The notes under the pieces were generated by a model. That model was not told the DNA's origin. It did not search any database and saw only the letters and a program-made list of their open reading frames with translations. The position numbers and the translations under genes are program-made. This document shows, piece by piece, positions 1-10,028 of a DNA stretch of 64,000 nt; the first letter of the stretch is position 1; the number at the start of each line of letters is the position of its first letter. This stretch comes from Beroe ovata. Taxonomy: Eukaryota; Ctenophora; Nuda; Beroida; Beroidae. Where the stretch lies: positions 62,023 through 126,022 of the forward strand of contig CAMPET010000152.1 of NCBI GenBank assembly GCA_946803715.1. Reading direction: 5' to 3'.

Positions 1-789
1 CATATCTTCAGTTGTTCGATGCTTCCTTCAATGCTTACGACACTGAAAAATTGCTCGGTTTTGATAAGAATTTTCGATAAATTGCTTTAATATGCTATGA
101 TCAAGAGTTATTTTAAAGCTGTTATGAGCAAGATTAATAAAAGTTCATTGAGTTTATATTGTGCTCATTATGTTTCCAATTGATAACATGCTCAATGATT
201 TCCTACTTAAGTTGGGGTTTTCATGAACATTATAATTCGGCAACCAACTCTTTTTACCGAAGTTTTTAAATTAACTTATTGTAGTTGAAACTTGCACCCG
301 TTTTTCTTTTAGTTTAATTTAAAGTTATAACATGCTAGTTCTTTAACATTGTATTCTTCAGTTTAATAATGAGTTGATTGCCTAGCATTAGGATTTATAA
401 CAATTTGTTTTGAGGACATTATTCTAATTATTTCTTACCGTTCTGATGTACCGTCGGGAAGTGGTACTTTGTTTGTCTAAACAGGAATAGGATTTGTTAC
501 ATTTCACTTGAATAATATTTCTCTCTTTGGGGATATAATTGTGTTAGATTTGTAAGTCGTTAGAAATAAGCCGGGACCTGAAATTATTGATTTAGACGAT
601 ACCTACGGATTTTTGTCAATATCAGTTACGACGTAGATTAATAAATTGTTTTAATTAACTAATACAATTTGTTCGTAAACCGTTTTATTTCGACCAATTT
701 GGCTTGCTTCTGGATGATTTCAAAATATTTACACTGTTGAATCTCAATAACGGCATTGGACATGGAATTGTAACTTGTAACGGTTTACA
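1..789. other. AT-rich non-coding flank
   Basis: No coding stretch, RNA gene or clear repeat is visible here. It lies downstream of the KH gene and may hold its 3' untranslated region. Confidence 0.4.
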
Positions 790-1780
790 TCAAATGCTTA
801 TTTTCGAGAAATCAATCTCTTTTATCGTCATTTTTCGATATATCTCGAAGAAACTTAAGATCACGGCCACAAATTTATGAATTTTTCTCTTCTTTTCCAG
901 CTGAAAGGTTATAGTTTGATAATTGATTATTCATTTTGTTGATTCATTTTGATTCACATTTCACAAGTAATTTGGGCTTATTTACGGCTTTGTCAAGATT
1001 ATTTTCATGTATCAATTTTTTGTCGGATGAAAGAAACAAACCCCTTGAGTGTATATCGATATCTTGCATCCTTCACCAGCGGTTTCTTTGAGAGCTTTTA
1101 TAGATCCCCCTTGCTGAAATATGACTCAGTTACAGGAACTCACAATTATCGCATCATCTGACTACAACCACAGTGAATTTCCTCGACTTCAGGTATGTCA
1201 ACCTCGACTCTTATGCTTACCGGTCCGATAATGAACTTGACACTCCTGACAGGAACGAGAACTCTATGAACATTGTCATTTATCTTGCGTTTCTTGACAA
1301 ACTCCAGCGATCCGCCGGCCATGTTTCCGGAAAAATCGTCTTGTTGTTGTTGGAATCCACGTTTCTGCCCCGCAAACCCGCGACCGCGGGATCCACCACC
1401 GGCACCCCACGTGTTGCCGCCCCTGAAACCCCCGCCACCTCGCCCTCCACGTGATTCCCCTCGTCCGTCTCGTAACTGCCCTCGTCCGCTGCTAGAGTCG
1501 CCTCGTCCTCGGGAAGTGCCGCCACGATACCTGAGAAACGTTTGGTCATGAGAAGTTGCCATGCTTTGTGATCGTGAAAATGTGACATTCTGAGAAATGG
1601 ATGGATTTGAAAAGCTAATGTACAGATTCCAAGTTGCACTAACGTATTCCTGTGGTAAGTTTCGGAGCCCCCGTTGTCTTGGTCGAAGCTCTGATCCGCA
1701 TCTACATTATCACTCTCACCCCGTTCAATATAAGTTTGTTCCGGGTAACCGTCATCACCTTCAGCAGCAAACTCGGCCAT
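790..1780 (-). CDS. RGG-box and KH-domain RNA-binding protein
   Basis: Four exons on the minus strand: 1780-1644, 1530-1221, 1113-1042 and a less certain 900-790. They join in phase (phase 2 at the first junction, then phase 0 twice) to give about 209 residues. An acidic N-terminus is followed by a run of RGG/RG repeats (roughly residues 48-105), then a basic stretch, then a KH core: VHRVLVPVRSVKFIIGP, with the next exon adding QGGSIKALKETAGEGCKISI. The KH signature loop reads GPQG, close to the GPQG loop of STAR-family proteins such as Sam68. It probably binds single-stranded RNA, and the RGG region is a likely arginine-methylation target. The last exon (LEKKRKIHKFVAV...) matches nothing I recognise, so the C-terminus may be different. 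An AG just upstream of the ATG leaves room for a 5' untranslated exon. The family call is firm; the exact orthologue is not. Confidence 0.72.
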
Positions 1781-2161
1781 ACCTGATGCCTATGGGAAAT
1801 AATGAGTCAGTAGTATGACTCAACATGTTGAGAAATTCGTACAATCAAATTAGCGCGCGCCCACGATTGCGATCGATATGTACTGTCGCGCGCGTACGTG
1901 CGCGCGCACAAAGTTGAAGAATACCTTAGTACAAAAGCAATGTTAGCTAGTACATTTAGCTAAAGTACAATATGTCCTCTTCCAGAGTACATTCGATACA
2001 TTGAATAATGAATACATGTGACGTGATGATAGAGAAGAAAAGGACACCTAGTTGTTTAATAAAGAAACGTTTACTGTAGATTATCATCAACAATACCTGC
2101 AATATCGATAAAATTCCCTAAAATTGACGGTTTCTGAAGTTGACTGAGGAATATCCTAGGA
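1781..2161. other. Spacer between the RRP1 3' end and the KH gene promoter
   Basis: No gene is visible. At about 1852-1910 there is a CpG-dense patch of alternating GCGCGC and TACGTGCGCGC, just upstream of the KH gene start, which may be part of its promoter. The rest is AT-rich. Confidence 0.35.
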
Positions 2162-4018
2162 TTATTTCCTCATTCTAGATCTACCTCTCCCCTGCCTACT
2201 CCTTGATCTGGTAACTGCAGGGGAGGTCTTCAAGACCCCCTTCACTGGAGTTCTTGTTCCATCGAAGGGAGCAGGACTTTCCAATGAAGCGTTTTTCTTG
2301 AAAAAATACGTCTGGTTGTTCTCCATTGACAATCGAACTTTTTTCTTTGTGCCAGGAGTTTGGGTTGTAGGGGTTGCAGCAACGGGCGTAGCAGCAACTG
2401 GAGATGAAGCAACTATTGTGGGCGTTTTCTCGATAGATTTCCGCCTCTTTTTCCGCTCGGATCTCCGGCGAACGGGCGATTTCGCGACAGGAGTGGGTTG
2501 CTCCGCAATAGGCTGCCTATCACTATCCTCAATCACTGTTTCTGGGGTCGCTGAAGAAGTAACATCAGGTGTCTCAGTTGGGGTTGTATCTGTAGGAGTG
2601 TCATGTTCGGTGTCTTCTGGAGGGGTTTCAATTTCATCAGGAGATTCTGAGATGATGTTGTTATCGTTTGGTGCGATTGGCGATGTAGCAGTTTGGTTTT
2701 CAATAACTTCCCGCTCCTCAATATATTCCATAGATTCGTCTGCTGGTTGCTCGCAACTCATGGACTCTGTATCATCAGGGACACTAGCAACGATCACATC
2801 ACTTTCAGCAACAATGACGTCACTATTAGCAACAATAACGTCACTATTAGCAACAATAACGTCAGCAACAGGTTCTTCTTTAGAAACAAATTTTGATTTC
2901 TTCTTCTTTCTTTTAGATTTATTTCTTGTCTCACCCACTTCATCAATGACAGTTTTCTCATCATCATTCCCTTCTTCTTTGACCACAAGATCAGTGGACT
3001 CAGTAACTTCAATATGACCATTGACAGTTGTCTCAGATTTCATAATATCAACACTCATCGGCTCAGCTTCACCTGACTTCTTTTTCTTCTTCTTCTCGGG
3101 TTCAGGACTGCCCTCTAAAGTGAACTCGTCAGTGCCAGATCCTATCCCATTTTCCTGTGGAGTGTCGACAAGTTTGTGTTTTCCGAGAGGAGATAAATTC
3201 ACCAGATCTCCTTCTACAGCAACAGTCAGATCATTCCTCAATCTGTACAGTAGTTTCCTATTCCTGGTCAAAATACCGGTCTGTATGGCGAGTTGTTGGA
3301 TGTGTGAACTCAACATTTGCAAGTCTATTCTGAAGTCAACCGTCTTATCGGTAATAGGGTTGAATAAATTGTTCATTATCACGCGACTCAAGTCCTTTTT
3401 GGGTGTTTGTGACAGTGTTGTGATATACGACATTAGTAACTTTGTAATGAACAGAGTGGGCGTGGTGTCTGTGTACACTGTCGAGTATAGGTCAAGGAAA
3501 TGTTCGGAAATGTACACTGACACCGAACTCGGACACGTCCCGGAGTTGATGATGGTGGTATCCAGCTCCTTGACCACTTTACTCACTATATCCTCATCCC
3601 ATGCCTTTTCCGCACAGAATTCCAACACACACTTCAGAGCAGTTCTAATAAACATGTAAAACTTGTCGAGTCTCAGTTTGTCAATCAAATCCCATTCTCT
3701 GGCAATCGTTTGACAGAATCCCCCAAAAAACCTCACCGAATCCTCAACATCAGGCATCAGGGTGACAATTTGGGAAATGTCCAGGGCCAGGGCTTCCTGG
3801 ATTAGGGGCTTGTCACTGTACCACATGGAATAGTGAAGACCCTTCCAGATCTTGATTATCTCTGTCTGATCGAGAGTCCCCTGTTTGCTCTTCGTGACGA
3901 GCCATCGTTTCAGTTTGCGGAGAGCAGAGCACCGGGTTTCCTTGTTGTTATGCGCGAGACGTTTGGCGAACGAGATGTGAGCATCATCGGCAGTCAGTGT
4001 TGTTGCAGCTGCACTCAT
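2162..4018 (-). CDS. RRP1: RRP1/Nop52-family ribosomal RNA processing protein
   Basis: One uninterrupted frame of 618 residues. The N-terminal 250 or so form the Nop52 (RRP1) domain: it begins near FAKRLAHNNKETRCSALRKL and continues through IWKGLHYSMWYSDKP and SVRFFGGFCQTI, the usual family signatures. The family acts in the nucleolus in maturation of large-subunit pre-rRNA. The middle is acidic, low in complexity and broken by lysine-rich clusters (PEPEKKKKKKSG, RKKKKSKF) that look like nuclear localisation signals; it includes a repeated VIVANSD unit (about residues 388-412). The C-terminus keeps a conserved-looking patch, KKKVRLSMENNQTYFFKKN then PVKGVLKTSP, which resembles the PP1-binding tail of vertebrate RRP1B. 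The start is the first ATG (4018). POLE2 lies about 300 bp upstream on the same strand. The lack of introns is notable next to intron-rich neighbours. Confidence 0.93.
   Translation of the reverse strand: MSAAATTLTADDAHISFAKRLAHNNKETRCSALRKLKRWLVTKSKQGTLDQTEIIKIWKGLHYSMWYSDKPLIQEALALDISQIVTLMPDVEDSVRFFGGFCQTIAREWDLIDKLRLDKFYMFIRTALKCVLEFCAEKAWDEDIVSKVVKELDTTIINSGTCPSSVSVYISEHFLDLYSTVYTDTTPTLFITKLLMSYITTLSQTPKKDLSRVIMNNLFNPITDKTVDFRIDLQMLSSHIQQLAIQTGILTRNRKLLYRLRNDLTVAVEGDLVNLSPLGKHKLVDTPQENGIGSGTDEFTLEGSPEPEKKKKKKSGEAEPMSVDIMKSETTVNGHIEVTESTDLVVKEEGNDDEKTVIDEVGETRNKSKRKKKKSKFVSKEEPVADVIVANSDVIVANSDVIVAESDVIVASVPDDTESMSCEQPADESMEYIEEREVIENQTATSPIAPNDNNIISESPDEIETPPEDTEHDTPTDTTPTETPDVTSSATPETVIEDSDRQPIAEQPTPVAKSPVRRRSERKKRRKSIEKTPTIVASSPVAATPVAATPTTQTPGTKKKVRLSMENNQTYFFKKNASLESPAPFDGTRTPVKGVLKTSPAVTRSRSRQGRGRSRMRK
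2796..2868 (-). repeat. In-frame 21-bp repeat inside RRP1
   Basis: About three and a half copies of a 21-bp unit encode VIVANSD/VIVAESD in the acidic linker. The copies are nearly identical at DNA level, so the expansion is recent and its copy number probably varies. Confidence 0.8.
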
Positions 4019-4046
4019 TCTAACAGGGTAAAAGGGGGGAATTAAA

Positions 4047-4112
4047 GGTCAGGGTGGTGTCAAGGATGGTGTCAAGGGTGGTGTCAAGGGTAGTCAAGGG
4101 TGGTGTCAATGT
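4047..4112. repeat. Minisatellite upstream of RRP1
   Basis: Imperfect tandem copies of a GTGTCAAGGGTG-like unit of 11-15 bp lie within 100 bp of the RRP1 start codon, so in its 5' untranslated region or promoter. Confidence 0.7.
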
Positions 4113-4313
4113 TTCATGCTGACACTCATTTGTCGTAGAGAATTTAATCGTAGAGAGAAAACATCTAGCAGGAATTAACATATACGTCAAATAATGTGCA
4201 ATACAATAAATTAAGAAATAAGAAGGTTAGGTAACAAATGGTGTCGTCAATGATTTGAATAAATTCCTAAAAATCTGACAATAAATATCAAAACCCATGG
4301 GATATGCAGTAAG

Positions 4314-6488
4314 CTACGTTGTGATTTCGCAGTTCTCGATCTTTTTCTGTGCGGGCAAGTAGACCTTAAAACTGAAATTACTCTTCGGGAAACTACCAGG
4401 ATTGAAGATCAGACACTCACTGGAGAGTACACTGAATGCATCGTATTTGTCCGCAATAACACACACATCTGGGATGGGGTATAGTCGAAGGGCGTGGTCA
4501 TGGCCCCAGTACACGGGCATGACATGAAGAGGGAGGGTGGCGAGGTGTCCCTGTGAAAGCAAAGTCTTGGCGAGGTGGACATGTAGTTCCTCAGTCCTGA
4601 GAGGGAACCTGATGCAATGCCGACACATCTTGTTGATCAGGTTCTCCCTGAACAACACTATTTCCTGACTACAGTACTGCACACGGACGGGGTTTGAGCA
4701 CATGTGTGCGTGATTCAGTTGCTTCTTGATCGGCTCTACGATGGAGTTTGGGAGTGGGGGCCGGGGCAAAACCGGGCCTGGACCCGGGTCCTGAGGTCCC
4801 GGGACAAACAGGAAGTGCGATTCTGAACAAAGGGAGGGATAGGAGGCAAGCATGTCTGCGAGAGCTTTGAAACCTGCTTTCATCTGAGGCAATATCATGA
4901 TTAACTGGACCATTCATCTGTTGAAGAGACACAATTATACAATTATACAATTTTTTAGTGGCAATAGGGATGGTTGAAAGATAATGAAATTACCGTCGCT
5001 GCAGAGTTTCCATGTGACTGTCCTGATGAGAAGTTGCCAAAGAGGATGAATGCAAAGGGTGGAACTTTGCTGTAACCAGCAAACATTGTTTTTAACTTGC
5101 TCATTACTGACGGCTCATCCAACCAAACATCTGAAAGTAAACTTTTATTTGGCGAGTTGAGTTACTTCAGTCTTCACTTCAAATCCAAATTGAAGACGTT
5201 TTATAGTACAGTCTCAATGTTAAAGCAAGAGTCGGTCATTCCATTAGACAAACTTACCAGACAGAATGACAAACATTGTGTCCGCACGTTCCTTCTCCAA
5301 CTCCTTGAGGAGTGAAATGCTGCTAACACACGTGGCCGCCTTGCCGCCAAAGAAGTTAGCATTCCCGAAATAGTTGCGGGTAATTCTCGCAGGTTCGGGC
5401 GGTGGTAATCCGACTCCAGTTACCTTGAAAACGCTCTTCACGTCGTCATAGGAGCCCTCAGCTAACACGAATGTGAACTCTGTGAAGATTCCCAAATGGA
5501 ATTTGGCGTCGGTCAGATCACATAACATTTGTGCGGATGCATCTTCCAGATGGTACCTGCAGAGCATGGAGTCGTACACCAAAACCGACAGATCACAAAT
5601 GTACACTAATTACAAGTGTACATTGTACACTGTACAGTGCTAAATAAGATAATCATATGATCATGTCAATATATCGAGACTCACTTGCCCTCCTCAATCT
5701 GCACAATCATAGCCAGCACAATGGTGTGCTTGCCCTCACCTAACTGCCCCAACACCTGCTCCACAGTCTGTAGGGTGAACTTGGTACATCCTGACATAGC
5801 ACCAGGGACAGGCGGTGTGAAGAGGTCGTGTCGTAGTGTCCGCTGGACAGTCAGCCAGTACCTGTCGCGGACCAGCCGAGTCTTGTCCGCCGCACTGCCG
5901 AATAGTGACCGCGGGGAGGTATCCACCAGGAGCTTCTTCCTCTCGTGATTGTATTTGTAACGGGGTGCAGTGAACACGTCTATCACACTGAATAGCTGCA
6001 GATAGGGGGGAATGCTGTCAAAATCGTGTTACTATAAATAGGTACAAAACTAGACCACATCCTAATTGACAAATAAATTGAGCATCAGATCACTCAGAAT
6101 ATGATATGAGTATAACCTTGTCTGATGTTTCGGGCTGTACATCCTCATTACACTCGGAAACCGCTGACTCGAGGGAGGTTTTGTCCACCACTGGCGAGGG
6201 CAAGTTCAACTTACTCAACACATCGATAATACGGGATAGTGCCTCATTGACTTCAGTACTGTCAGCTTCTCTCAGCAACGACTAGAGGGAAAGGTGATGG
6301 ACGGGTGTTGCCAGAAATGATAATAAGACAAAATCTTGCTTACAATTGACAAAACAAAAATGATCTACTCTGCTGTAGCCGCTGTAATAGGTTACCTGTA
6401 AGTAAGTGCTTCCCTCACTCCTTAAAGTCAGTCCGTGGAGTTTGAAAGTTTTTACTATCTTCTTTCGTAATGGATCTGGCGCACTCAT
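4314..6488 (-). CDS. POLE2: DNA polymerase epsilon subunit 2
   Basis: Six exons: 6488-6396, 6281-6117, 5995-5685, 5556-5258, 5130-4994 and 4904-4314. All junction phases agree, giving 531 residues against about 527 in human. The first exons (from [20 protein letters not shown]) form the N-terminal helical domain. The third exon carries [19 protein letters not shown] and DLFTPPV; the OB-fold segment reads [17 protein letters not shown]; the C-terminal calcineurin-like domain contains [20 protein letters not shown] and [15 protein letters not shown], family signatures. This is the non-catalytic B subunit that holds the polymerase epsilon catalytic subunit at the fork. For exon 6 the acceptor must be the AG just before TTAATC (4905-4906); the earlier AG would put a stop in frame. 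Confidence 0.95.
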
Positions 6489-7263
6489 TGCAGTGAAATA
6501 GCACAACGCGCTATGATTCACATATCCAAGACATAGACGTGTTATATTGCTGTAAATATTGTTCATTTGGGTCAACCCAAGTTATGAGCTTTATCTGCAA
6601 ATACGATTTTACATTTGAACTAGATTTGATTGCAGAGAATATCTGTAGATAGTTGTATGAAAACCAATTAAGTCAGTAAAATACACTTTAGTATAGGGCA
6701 AAGCATCAAATTCTCAATCAGAAATTTGGTCGAAATTACACTCTAAAGAAGACTGTACGCAGAAAAATAAACAGCAAAAACAAACTCTGAAGCATTAAAT
6801 TAGATAAGATATAGCAAGTATTTGATTAAAGCAATACAGTTATTAAAACACTGACCATTGCCAGAGGATTTTCAAATAGAAATCATTCATAGCATTCATG
6901 CGTTAGGTATTATATGGACAATTTTACTTCATGAGTTCAGTGGAGTCAAACATTTGAAGCAGTGGATGGACTGCGACTGTTGAGTATCCACATGTATTGT
7001 CAAGTCAATACATTGTATTGTCAATACATCGTATTGTCAATACATCGTATTGATTATTTCCGACGTGATACATAATGAAAGGAGCCATAAATCAAGTCAA
7101 ATCCGGTTCTAATCAAATGTGAACTGAGAGAGAATTGTTCACCAACAGTAGCTAGATCTGCAAATCACAAAGTGTTCTTTTTACATTAAAATTTAGTGAA
7201 TTACTCACTTCACCGGTGAAATTGAAAGTTCGCACATGTATTTTAACATCATCCTGTCGTTCA
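6489..7263. other. Spacer between MANSC1-like gene 3' end and POLE2 promoter
   Basis: No gene is visible. It contains a short tandem repeat at 6991-7055 (listed separately). The rest is AT-rich. Confidence 0.4.
6991..7055. repeat. 16-bp tandem repeat GTATTGTCAATACATC
   Basis: About three copies. Each unit holds the inverted pair GTATTG/CAATAC, so the array could form small hairpins. Confidence 0.75.
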
Positions 7264-8674
7264 CTAGATACTGTACATGCCATTAATAAGATAATCATCA
7301 GTCAGGGAAGAGTAGAGTCGCCTGCGTTTGTTCCGATAGACCCTCACAACCATTGCCAGTCCGAATATGATGAGTCCAGCTCCACCGACCACAGACACCC
7401 AGAACACAACATCTTTAACTGTGTATTTGTTGTCTTGGTCGCTGTCACCATCATGAATGCTGATGTCCACCCTGGAAAATATATATAGTGAACAGCTGCC
7501 ATTCCTTGAAAAGCTACTATAGTCAATTGATACTCAAGATCTCAATCCTATTTTATACTGAGCAATTATATTGGAGTCTACTTGATCACTTAGTACTTAC
7601 TTAACGTTAGTCTTGATCATGTCCGAGGACTTTTCACTGTCAGGTGTGTAAGTTATGTTCACTGGTGAATTATTCTTCATATCATCTTTCTCACCATGTG
7701 GCTTAATAACAGGCGCTCTATCATCAAGTACATCATCAACTCCGCTGGAATCTTTTGTGGGAGGGTCAGTGACAGTAGACTCTTCAATTTCAGAATCTTT
7801 TCCTGGGTCAGCAACTGTCTTATTGCTATTGGACTCATCATTTACAACTGATGGATTCTCCTCATTTTCAGAGTTTGAAGCAGTATCATTTTGACTGACA
7901 ACTGTGTGGTCTGCATCCGATAACAGCTCTTTTGTGATATTGCTAGTGATATTGTTAAAAAGAATTATTTGATCCAAAGTTGCACTTATATTCCCATTTG
8001 TATCACTGTTATCTAAAACTTCACTGCTGTTCTTATTTTTAGCAGAAGCATCATGGCTGCCTTCTGACAAAGTCACTGAAAGGTTTTATGATCTAGTTTT
8101 TAATGTTGTTAAGTATCAATCCTTTTCATCCTTAATATAATAAACAGAGCAGAGACATAGTAGCACCTGATATAGATATATTAGATATGAGAGTAATGAT
8201 GAGAGATTCAACAGCTTATTCATCAGTTACCAACCTAACTGTTGTTTCTGGGCAACAGAGAAATTGCCAGCACCATTTTTGGCAGAAAATTCAAATACAC
8301 AGGTTCCACTACAGTAGAAATAAAAGCAGTTGTTCCCATTTCTATCGAGCTTCATTCCAGTATAAAATGATGTATCGCAGTCACTCACATTGCAGCAACC
8401 TAGGGTTTTACTATATCATTATCAAATTGGAGCATCAATTAAATATTAACAACAAAGGTGATCACATAATTTATCCTATTTTTATCTGAAGGAATCATAA
8501 ATTTAGTGTCAAACCTTGATGACATAAATCCTTGCTGTCTGTGTTTTGACTAGAAAGATATTGTGCCCCTTTTTCAATACTGTCTTTGGGTTTTAGTATG
8601 TTGCTATCAAGCTCCACAACACATGATTGAGTTACTGCTATAATAACCAACACCAAGATACTGCCACAAACCAT
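7264..8674 (-). CDS. MANSC1: MANSC-domain type I membrane protein (MANSC1-like)
   Basis: Four exons, 8674-8515, 8399-8235, 8075-7601 and 7471-7264, join in phase to 335 residues. A signal peptide (MVCGSILVLVIIAVTQSCVV) is followed by a cysteine-rich segment with LCHQGCCNVSDC and then CFYFYCSGTC, the adjacent-cysteine pattern of MANSC domains. About 200 residues rich in Ser, Asp, Glu and Asn follow, with many N-x-S/T sites. Then comes one membrane helix (VVFWVSVVGGAGLIIFGLAM), a short basic tail and the end YSSLTDDYLINGMYSI. That tail resembles, as I remember it, the DYLINGIYVDI end of vertebrate MANSC1, which is why I give the symbol. The molecular role of MANSC1 is poorly known; it is expected at the cell surface. 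The exon 2 donor was chosen (AG|GTTGGT, 8234) because it alone keeps the frame. Confidence 0.78.
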
Positions 8675-8745
8675 ACAGTGGACCAGCTTTCATGCAGAAT
8701 CTACAAGGAAAACATGATATCACAGTTTAACTAGTATCAGCAGTG

Positions 8746-9655
8746 GTAATTTTTATAAATAGTATCAAAAGTGGTATTTTTTGGTAAAGAGTGTCCATAC
8801 AACTTTTTTCCCAAAGCTTCCAACACTGATAACTAAAACCCTAAGACCTAAATCAAGAATCCGAAATGATAGTCATAAAAAGTGTCCTAAAAACAAGGAT
8901 GCAAATGTTATTTGTTAAGTAGCATGTGACCAGGAGTTGTGACCAGGAGTAGCATGTGACAACAGGAGTTACTTTTATAAGCCAATAGTTTCTGTGCTAT
9001 CTATTGAACACCTATTACAGAACTCTAAATGGATGGTTATCAAGGAATAAATATTACATGTTATTCACGTTGCCCCTTATTTGATATCGGAATGATCAAA
9101 ATGATCCTGACATCAATCGTTGCTACACCGATGTTTTGACAAACAACAAAGGGGAATTTTCATTACTGCACTGATAGATTAAATGGTTGAAGGTATATGA
9201 TCAATAACAATCATTTAAAATTTAAGGCTCCAATTTTCCAAAATGTGTGCAACCAATGCGCGCCTTTAATTTTGAATTTAATGATTTTATGTTCCCGCGC
9301 TGAGCTGCGTGACCCAAATACTCCGCGCGCGCTGCGCGTNGTAATTTTTATAAATAGTATCAAAAGTGGTATTGTTTGGTAAAGAGTGTCCATACAGCAA
9401 ACTTTTTTCCCAAAGCTTCCAACACTGATAACTAAAAACCTAAGACCTAAATCAAGAATCCGAAATGATAGTCATAAAAAGTGTCCTAAAACAAGGATGC
9501 AAATGTTATTCAATTTTCCAAAATGTGTGCACACAATGCGCGCCTTTAATTTTGAATTTAATAATTTTACTTGATGAAAGTTCTCGCGCTGCGTGACCCA
9601 TTGACCCATTGCGACCCAAATCACAAATACTCTGCGCGCAAGCTGCGCGGCGCAT
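8746..9655. repeat. Duplicated repeat block either side of an N
   Basis: Segment A (8746-8912) recurs almost unchanged at 9341-9510, and segment B (9231-9338, with AATGCGCGCCTTTAATTTTG) recurs at 9511-9655. In the left copy A and B are separated by 318 bp (8913-9230) that the right copy lacks. The single N at 9340 is exactly the join. This looks like two versions of one locus placed side by side. Confidence 0.8.
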
Positions 9656-10028
9656 TTCTGTGGTTTCTCTAACCTCTGTGGTTTCTCTTTCACGATTTAT
9701 CAATTCACTGAGTAGAATATGGGCGCGCGACGCAACGTGTCATGTGTACATTTATCATAAACTGCCTATGCGGAATATTTCATGTTTAAGTTGTAGAATT
9801 TCACCCTACCCTATTATTGACTATACGTTACTTTGGTGATTATGTCAAATATTCAATCATCATTCCACCAATTATGTGCTTGATCTCTTGCTGGCAGACA
9901 TATTTCTCTATGGTGTCAAACCAATCTTCAGTGCCATTCATAGGGAGTGAAAATACAAATGCTCTCAATCAATTTTAGGGACAGCTATCCTGTTACAATA
10001 ATGAATAATCAACACTTCTTTAGGGAGC
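9656..10028. other. Spacer upstream of STRAP with a decayed TIR
   Basis: No gene is visible. At 9790-9812 the motif GTTGTAGAATTTCACCCTAC matches the end of the short inverted-repeat elements found intact at 60997-61248, so this is probably a decayed copy or solo end. Confidence 0.5.

Noticed and set aside
2298-3017. 239-codon plus-strand open frame
   Set aside because: It is the antisense shadow of RRP1; the minus-strand frame has the RRP1 domain.
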